From NCBI GenBank assembly GCA_017437705.1, contig JAFRYJ010000030.1, forward strand, positions 1 to 5,724: a stretch of DNA of 5,724 nucleotides. The letters are read 5' to 3'. Both the position numbers and the translations under genes were made by a program. Under the pieces are notes generated by a model, which saw nothing but the letters and a program-made list of their open reading frames with translations, made no database searches and was not told the origin of the DNA. Below are positions 1-5,724 of this stretch, piece by piece (within the stretch, counting starts at the first letter, position 1; each line of letters opens with the position of its first letter). The DNA is from Lachnospiraceae bacterium. Lineage in GTDB: Bacteria > Bacillota_A > Clostridia > Lachnospirales > Lachnospiraceae.

Positions 1-2992
1 CATCACCGGTCTCGTCGTTGATGACCGCTACCTCACGCTTCTTCTTGTTGTCGCGGAGCTCTACCTTGCCCGCGATATCGGAGATGATGGCAACACCCTT
101 GGGCTTTCTTGCCTCGAAAAGCTCCTCAACTCGGGGAAGACCCTGTGTGATATCGTCGCCGGCAACACCGCCGGTATGGAAGGTACGCATCGTAAGCTGT
201 GTACCGGGCTCGCCGATGGACTGTGCAGCGATGATGCCGACAGCCTCGCCCACCTGTACGGTCTGGCCGGTGGCCATGTTGGCGCCGTAGCACTTGGAGC
301 AGATACCGATGTGCGAGCGGCATGTAAGGACTGTACGAATCTTAAGTCCCTTGATGCCCCTTGCCACGATAAGGTCTGCCTTCTCGGGAGTGATCATGGA
401 GTTCTTCTCGCAGAGGATCTCTCCGGTTTCGGGATCCGCAACATCCTCGGCCGCAAATCTGCCCATTATCCTCTCGCGGAGGGTCTCGATCTTCTCGGGC
501 TCCTTGCCTTCGGGATCTGAGAACTTGGGCTTCTCCGTAAATGTCTCTACATACATTCCGGGGATCTCGTCCCTGTCCTCGCTGCAGTCGGTCTCCCTTA
601 TTAGGAGGTCCTGTGAAACGTCGACGAGACGTCTCGTCAGGTAACCCGAGTCAGCTGTACGGAGAGCCGTGTCGGAAAGTCCCTTACGTGCTCCGTGGGC
701 GGATATGAAATACTCCAGAACATCAAGGCCTTCACGGAAGTTGGACTTTATGGGCAGCTCGATGGTACGGCCCTGCGTATCGGCCATAAGGCCTCGCATG
801 CCGGCCAGCTGCTTGATCTGCTTGTCGGAACCACGGGCTCCGGAGTCGGCCATCATGAAGATGTTGTTGTATTTGTCCAGATTGCCCAGAAGGGATCTGG
901 TGATCTTGTCGTCGGCCACCTGCCATGCCTTGATAACGGCTTTGTAACGCTCTTCGTCGGTGGACATACCACGGCGGAACTTGACCGTTACCTTGTCGAT
1001 GGTCTCCTCGGCCTCCTGAAGGAAGTCTTCCTTGTCGTCGGGAACTACCATGTCGGATACCGATACGGTGATAGCTCCGATGGTGGAATACTTGTAACCG
1101 ATAGCCTTGATATTATCCAGCATCTCCGAAGCAAGGGTGGCGCCGTGGAGATGGATGCATCTGTCGATGATCTCCTTGATGCTGCCCTTCTTCACAAGGA
1201 AGTCGATCTCGGGAAGGAGCTCATTGCCGGGAACCGATCTGTCCACAAAGCCCAGATCCTGGGGAATGATCTCGTTGAAGAGAAGCCTTCCCAGTGTGGT
1301 ATCCACGATCCTCGAGGAAACGGAGCCGTCCTTTTCCTTCTTTGAACGCCTTACCTTTATGCCTGCCTGGAGGGTGATGATGCCGTTCTCATAAGCCATG
1401 ATGGCTTCGTTGATATCCTTGAATGCCTTGCCTTCGCCCTTCTCGCCTTCCTTCTTCAGTGTGAGCCAGTAGATACCGAGTACCATGTCCTGGGTGGGCA
1501 CTGCAACGGGAGCGCCATCCGAAGGCTTAAGAAGGTTGTTGGGTGAAAGCATAAGGAATCTGCTCTCAGCCTGGGCCTCAACGAACAGAGGCACGTGAAC
1601 AGCCATCTGGTCGCCGTCGAAGTCGGCGTTGTAAGCCGAGCATACCAGAGGATGAAGCTTGATGGCACGTCCTTCAACGAGCACGGGCTCGAAGGACTGG
1701 ATACCAAGCCTGTGAAGCGTGGGAGCACGGTTGAGCATTACAGGATGCTCCGTGATAACATGCTCCAGAACGTCCCATACCTCGGGCTGAAGCCTCTCCA
1801 CCATCTTCTTGGCTGATTTTATATTGTGTGCGGAACCGTTCTGCACCAGCTCCCTCATAACAAAGGGCTTGAACAGCTCGATAGCCATCTCCTTGGGGAG
1901 ACCGCACTGATATATCTTGAGCTCGGGACCGATAACGATAACGGAACGTCCGGAATAATCCACACGCTTGCCCAGGAGGTTCTGACGGAAACGTCCCTGC
2001 TTGCCCTTCAGCATGTCTGAAAGGGACTTGAGGGCACGGTTACCGGGACCCGTTACGGGCCTTCCTCTCCTGCCGTTGTCGATAAGGGCGTCAACAGCCT
2101 CCTGAAGCATACGCTTTTCATTCCTGACGATGATGTCGGGGGAATTCTGGTCGATAAGCTTCTTAAGACGGTTGTTCCTGTTGATGATCCTTCTGTAAAG
2201 GTCGTTTAAATCGGATGTGGCAAATCTGCCGCCGTCCAGCTGCACCATAGGCCTAATATCGGGAGGGATAACGGGGATAACGTCCATTACCATCCACTCG
2301 GGCCTGTTGCCCGATGCGCGGAAGGCTTCGATAACGTCCAGCCTCTTGATGATCCTTTCCTTCTTCTGGCCTGTGGAAGCCTTAAGCTCCGCACGGAGCT
2401 CCTCGGCATCCTTGTCGAGATCTATACGGCAGAGAAGCTCCTTGATGGACTCGGCACCCATGCCGGCCTTGAAACCATCACCGTATTTGTCTCTGGCTTC
2501 ATGGTATTCCTTGTCGGAGAGCACCTGCTTCTCCTCGAGGCCCGTATCGCCCTTGTCGGTAACGATATAGGCTGCGAAATAAAGCACCTTCTCAAGGTTC
2601 CTGGGGGATACGTCCAGCATCAGGCCCATCCTGGAAGGGATGCCCTTGAAATACCATATATGTGAAACGGGCGCTGCAAGCTCGATATGGCCCATCCTCT
2701 CACGGCGGACGCTGGATTTTGTGATCTCAACGCCGCAGCGGTCGCAGACTACGCCCTTGTATCTGATCTTTTTATACTTGCCGCAGTGACACTCCCAGTC
2801 CTTGCTGGGTCCGAAGATCCTTTCGCAGAACAGTCCGTCTCTCTCGGGCTTAAGGGTCCTGTAGTTGATGGTCTCGGGCTTCGTTACCTCGCCGTGGGAC
2901 CATTCCCTGATCTTCTCGGGAGATGCGAGACCGATCCTGATCTTGTCGAATGTCATGGGCTGATATGTATCGGATGTATTGTAATCAGGCAT
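1..2992 (-). CDS. rpoC: DNA-directed RNA polymerase subunit beta-prime, 3'-truncated by window edge
   Basis: Largest subunit of RNA polymerase, carrying the catalytic magnesium site in the cytoplasmic core enzyme. The window holds 997 codons with no stop or frameshift; the C-terminal part, probably 200 or so residues, lies beyond position 1. Visible in order: the N-terminal zinc ribbon (Cys68, Cys70, Cys83, Cys86); the clamp helices that bind sigma (around [13 protein letters not shown]); the catalytic loop NADFDGDQM at 455-463 (bases 1604-1630), whose Asp457, Asp459 and Asp461 bind magnesium; the bridge helix at 760-790 (bases 623-715); zinc site 2 (Cys803, Cys891, Cys898, Cys901); and the trigger loop with Met935, Arg936 and His939 (E. 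coli Met932, Arg933, His936). The sequence then runs straight into [16 protein letters not shown], so the E. coli SI3 insert is absent. The ATG at 2992 is chosen because an in-frame TGA lies at 3011-3013 and a Shine-Dalgarno sequence lies at 3005-3011. It follows rpoB by 49 bases and is presumably co-transcribed with it. Family identity is certain; the species is not. Confidence 0.98.
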   Translation of the reverse strand, partial: MPDYNTSDTYQPMTFDKIRIGLASPEKIREWSHGEVTKPETINYRTLKPERDGLFCERIFGPSKDWECHCGKYKKIRYKGVVCDRCGVEITKSSVRRERMGHIELAAPVSHIWYFKGIPSRMGLMLDVSPRNLEKVLYFAAYIVTDKGDTGLEEKQVLSDKEYHEARDKYGDGFKAGMGAESIKELLCRIDLDKDAEELRAELKASTGQKKERIIKRLDVIEAFRASGNRPEWMVMDVIPVIPPDIRPMVQLDGGRFATSDLNDLYRRIINRNNRLKKLIDQNSPDIIVRNEKRMLQEAVDALIDNGRRGRPVTGPGNRALKSLSDMLKGKQGRFRQNLLGKRVDYSGRSVIVIGPELKIYQCGLPKEMAIELFKPFVMRELVQNGSAHNIKSAKKMVERLQPEVWDVLEHVITEHPVMLNRAPTLHRLGIQSFEPVLVEGRAIKLHPLVCSAYNADFDGDQMAVHVPLFVEAQAESRFLMLSPNNLLKPSDGAPVAVPTQDMVLGIYWLTLKKEGEKGEGKAFKDINEAIMAYENGIITLQAGIKVRRSKKEKDGSVSSRIVDTTLGRLLFNEIIPQDLGFVDRSVPGNELLPEIDFLVKKGSIKEIIDRCIHLHGATLASEMLDNIKAIGYKYSTIGAITVSVSDMVVPDDKEDFLQEAEETIDKVTVKFRRGMSTDEERYKAVIKAWQVADDKITRSLLGNLDKYNNIFMMADSGARGSDKQIKQLAGMRGLMADTQGRTIELPIKSNFREGLDVLEYFISAHGARKGLSDTALRTADSGYLTRRLVDVSQDLLIRETDCSEDRDEIPGMYVETFTEKPKFSDPEGKEPEKIETLRERIMGRFAAEDVADPETGEILCEKNSMITPEKADLIVARGIKGLKIRTVLTCRSHIGICSKCYGANMATGQTVQVGEAVGIIAAQSIGEPGTQLTMRTFHTGGVAGDDITQGLPRVEELFEARKPKGVAIISDIAGKVELRDNKKKREVAVINDETGD

Positions 2993-3004
2993 ATGTATGA
3001 AGTA

Positions 3005-3011
3005 CTCCTTT
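3005..3011 (-). promoter_or_regulatory. Ribosome binding site of rpoC
   Basis: Read on the minus strand the sequence is AAAGGAG, a strong match to the anti-Shine-Dalgarno end of 16S rRNA. Twelve bases separate its last G from the ATG at 2992, which is longer than the usual 5-9. No closer ATG, GTG or TTG in this frame lies between them, and an in-frame TGA (3011-3013) overlaps its upstream end, so this site fixes the start at 2992. The next in-frame ATG (2956) lacks an equally good site and would drop conserved N-terminal residues. Confidence 0.8.
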
Positions 3012-3021
3012 CAAATGTGAT

Positions 3022-3040
3022 AGCCGGTCTCAGACCTGCT
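3022..3040 (-). other. Imperfect hairpin in the rpoB-rpoC intergenic gap
   Basis: The minus-strand sequence AGCAGGTCTGAGACCGGCT can fold as a 3-bp outer stem (AGC with GCT), one A-G mismatch, a 4-bp inner stem (GGTC with GACC) and a TGA triloop. It starts one base after the rpoB stop codon and ends about ten bases before the rpoC ribosome binding site. No run of T follows, so it is not a factor-independent terminator, which fits read-through into rpoC. A role in transcript processing, mRNA stability or spacing is possible, but a stem this short could be chance. Confidence 0.4.
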
Positions 3041-3041
3041 G

Positions 3042-5724
3042 TCAGTTATCGTCTTCATCGTCCAGATTAAGCTCGTCGAAGTTGATGTCGGGGAGCATGT
3101 CGAGATCAAGGTCGATATCGCCGATATCGATGATCTCCTCTTCGCCCTCGGCCACCTCAAGATCCTCGTCCTCCATGTCGGAGTCCGAAGGAACTCCGCT
3201 GTGTTCTGAGAATCCGTAGCTCTCGAAGCTTTCATCCTCTCTGTTGTACCTGCTGTCATTGTCTTCCATGAAGTTCTGGAAGGCGGGATCGTAGAAGTCT
3301 GTGCTCTCGCTGATCTCAACTTCCGTCATGTCATCCTTCATTACCCTTACGTCAAGAGCCAGTGCCTGGAGCTCCTTAAGGAGTACCTTGAAGGACTCGG
3401 GTATGCCGGGCTCGCTGATGCTCTCGCCCTTGATGATGGCTTCGTAGGCTTTGATACGTCCGGTAACATCATCCGACTTGAAGGTAAGGATCTCCTGAAG
3501 AGTATAGGCTGCGCCGTACGCCTCCAGGGCCCATACCTCCATCTCGCCGAAACGCTGGCCGCCGAACTGGGCCTTGCCGCCGAGAGGCTGCTGTGTAACC
3601 AGTGAATAAGGGCCTGTCGAACGGGCGTGGATCTTGTCGTCTACCAGATGATGTAGCTTCAGGTAATGCATGAAGCCTACTGTTACGGGATTCGCGAATT
3701 CCTCGCCGGTACGTCCGTCTCGGAGCATGACCTTACCGGTCCTGTCAACGGGAACGCCCTTCCACTCTTCCCTGTGCTCCAGGTGAGTCGAGAGATAATC
3801 GTAAAGCTCCTCGCTTATCTTGTCCTTCCACTTGGCGGTGAACTCGTCGAATTCGCTGTTTACGTAGTCGTTGGCCATCTCCAGGGTATCCAGGATCTCC
3901 TTCTCGTCGGCGCCGTTGAATACGGGGGTCTCTACCTTGAAGCCCAGCATCTGCGATGCCAGTCCCAGATGGACCTCCAGCACCTGTCCGATATTCATTC
4001 GGGAAGGAACGCCCAGAGGGTTGAGCACGATGTCGAGAGGTCTGCCGTTGGGAAGATAAGGCATATCCTCAACAGGAAGGACTCTTGAAACGACACCCTT
4101 GTTGCCGTGACGGCCCGCCATCTTGTCGCCCACGGAGATCTTTCTCTTCTGTGCTATGTAAACGCGGACTGTCTGGTTTACGCCGGGTGACAGCTCGTCG
4201 CCGTTCTCCCTGGCGAACACCTTGGTGTCCAGGATGATGCCGTACTCGCCGTGAGGCACCTTGAGGGACGTATCCCTTACCTCTCTTGCCTTCTCGCCAA
4301 AGATCGCACGGAGGAGCCTCTCCTCGGGCGTGAGCTCTGTCTCGCCCTTGGGGGTTACCTTGCCCACCAGGATATCGCCGGCACGCACTTCCGCACCCAC
4401 GCGGATGATGCCTCTCTCATCCAGGTTCTTAAGGGCATCCTCGCCGACGCCGGGGATATCTCTCGTGATCTCCTCGGGGCCGAGCTTCGTATCCCTTGCC
4501 TCCGCCTCGTACTCTGCGATGTGGATGGATGTATATATGTCTTCCGATACAAGTCTCTCGCTGAGGAGGACCGCATCCTCGTAGTTGTAGCCTTCCCAGG
4601 TCATAAATCCGATAAGGGGATTCTTGCCCAGTGCAAGCTCGCCGTTTGATGTCGAAGGTCCGTCTGCCAGGACGTCGCCCTTCTTCACCTTGTCGCCCTT
4701 GTAAACGATGGGCCTCTGATTGTAGCATGCTCCCTGGTTGGATCCGAGGAACTTGGAAAGCGTGTAGATGTCTTCCGTTCCGTCCTCGTCTACCTTAACG
4801 ACTATGCGGGTAGCTGTTGCTTCCTTAACGGTTCCGTCATGCTCCGCAACAACGCACACGCCGGAGTCTACGGCTGCCTTGGGCTCCATACCGGTACCTA
4901 CTACAGGCGCCTCGGTGATCATAAGAGGCACTGCCTGACGCTGCATGTTCGAGCCCATGAGGGCACGGTTTGCATCATCGTTCTGAAGGAAGGGGATCAT
5001 GGCCGTTGCCACGGAGAATACCATCTTGGGCGATACGTCCATCATATCGATCTCCGACTTGGGGAATGATGATGTATCGTCGCGGTAACGTCCGGAAACG
5101 CTTCGGTTGATAAAATGTCCCTCTTCGTCCAGAGGCTCGTTGGCCTGCGCCACCTTATATCTGTCTTCCTCGTCGGCGGGGAAATATCTGACTTCCTTAG
5201 TTACGACGGGATTCTCGGGATCGGATTTGTCCACCAGCCTGTAGGGCGCCTCAACGAAACCGTAATGGTTTATCCTCGCATATGATGCAAGAGAGTTGAT
5301 AAGTCCGATGTTGGGACCTTCGGGGGTCTCTATGGGGCACATGCGGCCGTAGTGGGTGTAGTGAACATCACGCACCTCGAAGCCTGCACGGTCTCTTGAC
5401 AGACCGCCGGGACCCAGAGCCGAAAGCCTTCTCTTATGTGTAAGCTCGGACAGCGGGTTGTTCTGGTCCATGAACTGGGACAGCTGGGAGCTTCCGAAGA
5501 ACTCCTTAACGGCCGCCGTTACGGACTTGATATTAATAAGGGACTGGGGAGTGATGGACTCGATGTCCTGTGTCGTCATACGCTCCCTGACAACACGCTC
5601 CAGCCTCGAAAGGCCGATACGGTACTGGTTCTGAAGGAGCTCACCCACGGCTCTGATCCTTCTGTTGCCCAGATGATCGATATCATCCTTGTTGCCGATG
5701 CCGTACTCGATATGCATGTTGTAG
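3042..5724 (-). CDS. rpoB: DNA-directed RNA polymerase subunit beta, 5'-truncated by window edge
   Basis: Second-largest RNA polymerase subunit; with beta-prime it forms the active-site cleft and the rifampicin pocket. The window has 893 codons plus a TGA stop. The Met codon at 5717 is internal: the frame continues upstream as Tyr-Asn to the edge, and the first visible motif, [12 protein letters not shown], normally lies some 400 residues into beta. Numbering from the first complete codon (Tyr1): the rifampicin-resistance region is Gly77-Ser101, with Asp86, His96 and Ser101 matching E. coli Asp516, His526 and Ser531; cluster II Ile142 matches Ile572. The active-site motif [13 protein letters not shown] gives Lys534 and Lys542 (E. 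coli Lys1065 and Lys1073). The distance from the rifampicin region to these lysines is about 100 residues shorter than in E. coli, so SI2 is missing, as in Firmicutes. The C-terminal anchor to beta-prime ([20 protein letters not shown]) is intact. After about residue 795 comes a tail of nearly 100 residues, the last 44 half acidic. The gene directly precedes rpoC on the same strand. Confidence 0.98.
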   Translation of the reverse strand, partial: YNMHIEYGIGNKDDIDHLGNRRIRAVGELLQNQYRIGLSRLERVVRERMTTQDIESITPQSLINIKSVTAAVKEFFGSSQLSQFMDQNNPLSELTHKRRLSALGPGGLSRDRAGFEVRDVHYTHYGRMCPIETPEGPNIGLINSLASYARINHYGFVEAPYRLVDKSDPENPVVTKEVRYFPADEEDRYKVAQANEPLDEEGHFINRSVSGRYRDDTSSFPKSEIDMMDVSPKMVFSVATAMIPFLQNDDANRALMGSNMQRQAVPLMITEAPVVGTGMEPKAAVDSGVCVVAEHDGTVKEATATRIVVKVDEDGTEDIYTLSKFLGSNQGACYNQRPIVYKGDKVKKGDVLADGPSTSNGELALGKNPLIGFMTWEGYNYEDAVLLSERLVSEDIYTSIHIAEYEAEARDTKLGPEEITRDIPGVGEDALKNLDERGIIRVGAEVRAGDILVGKVTPKGETELTPEERLLRAIFGEKAREVRDTSLKVPHGEYGIILDTKVFARENGDELSPGVNQTVRVYIAQKRKISVGDKMAGRHGNKGVVSRVLPVEDMPYLPNGRPLDIVLNPLGVPSRMNIGQVLEVHLGLASQMLGFKVETPVFNGADEKEILDTLEMANDYVNSEFDEFTAKWKDKISEELYDYLSTHLEHREEWKGVPVDRTGKVMLRDGRTGEEFANPVTVGFMHYLKLHHLVDDKIHARSTGPYSLVTQQPLGGKAQFGGQRFGEMEVWALEAYGAAYTLQEILTFKSDDVTGRIKAYEAIIKGESISEPGIPESFKVLLKELQALALDVRVMKDDMTEVEISESTDFYDPAFQNFMEDNDSRYNREDESFESYGFSEHSGVPSDSDMEDEDLEVAEGEEEIIDIGDIDLDLDMLPDINFDELNLDDEDDN

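Noticed and set aside
695..1345. 216-codon plus-strand open frame opposite rpoC
   Set aside because: It lies in exact codon register with rpoC on the other strand. Stops in that register need TTA, CTA or TCA codons in rpoC, which are rare here, so long antisense frames arise by default. It resembles no protein I recognise, and the rpoC motifs on the minus strand are unambiguous.
1604..1630. Possible intein insertion at the beta-prime catalytic loop
   Set aside because: The NADFDGDQM motif and its flanks are continuous, with no intervening sequence.
3022..3040. Intergenic hairpin as a factor-independent terminator
   Set aside because: The stem is short and mismatched, no T-run follows it, and it lies between two genes that must be expressed together.
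2687..3070. Plus-strand open frame spanning the rpoB-rpoC junction
   Set aside because: It covers the rpoC start in antisense codon register and extends only briefly across the short gap into the acidic end of rpoB. It has no recognisable product.
3666..4649. Plus-strand open frames at 3666-4088 and 4251-4649 opposite rpoB
   Set aside because: Both are in the same antisense codon register as rpoB, through its conserved active-site region, and are explained by avoidance of TTA, CTA and TCA codons. They show no recognisable protein motif.
5715..5717. ATG at 5717 as a translation start for rpoB
   Set aside because: The frame stays open to the window edge, and the following residues match the middle of the beta subunit. 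It is an internal Met of a truncated gene.

Overview
The window is taken up almost entirely by the two genes for the large catalytic subunits of bacterial RNA polymerase, both read on the minus strand. The 3' two-thirds of rpoB (beta subunit) occupy 5724 down to 3042, and the 5' four-fifths or so of rpoC (beta-prime subunit) occupy 2992 down to 1. Both genes are cut by the window edges: rpoB lacks its N-terminal part and rpoC lacks its C-terminal part. Between them lie 49 bases holding a small imperfect hairpin and the rpoC Shine-Dalgarno sequence. I see no promoter, factor-independent terminator, tRNA or rRNA, mobile element, CRISPR array or intein.

The organism is most likely a member of Firmicutes class Clostridia, probably Lachnospiraceae-like. 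The beta-prime N-terminus (Tyr-Gln-Pro-Met-Thr-Phe-Asp followed by [13 protein letters not shown]), the [15 protein letters not shown] zinc-ribbon variant and the [16 protein letters not shown] segment after the trigger loop are the Firmicutes/Clostridia forms. Both subunits lack the large lineage inserts of E. coli (SI2 in beta, SI3 in beta-prime). G+C looks slightly above one half by eye. The family-level placement is inferred from remembered relatives, not from a search.

The gene order rpoB-rpoC, same strand and closely spaced, is the standard arrangement, and the two are expected to be co-transcribed. Their products assemble with the alpha dimer, omega and a sigma factor. Beta supplies the fork and rifampicin pocket and two active-site lysines. 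Beta-prime supplies the magnesium-binding Asp triad, the bridge helix, the trigger loop and both zinc sites. All of these motifs are present and intact, and I translated rpoC through the window without finding a stop or frameshift.

I found no previously undescribed system here. The points worth a second look are modest: a long, very acidic C-terminal tail on beta, a lineage-type insert between the zinc-site-2 cysteines of beta-prime, and the intergenic hairpin next to a rather widely spaced ribosome binding site.
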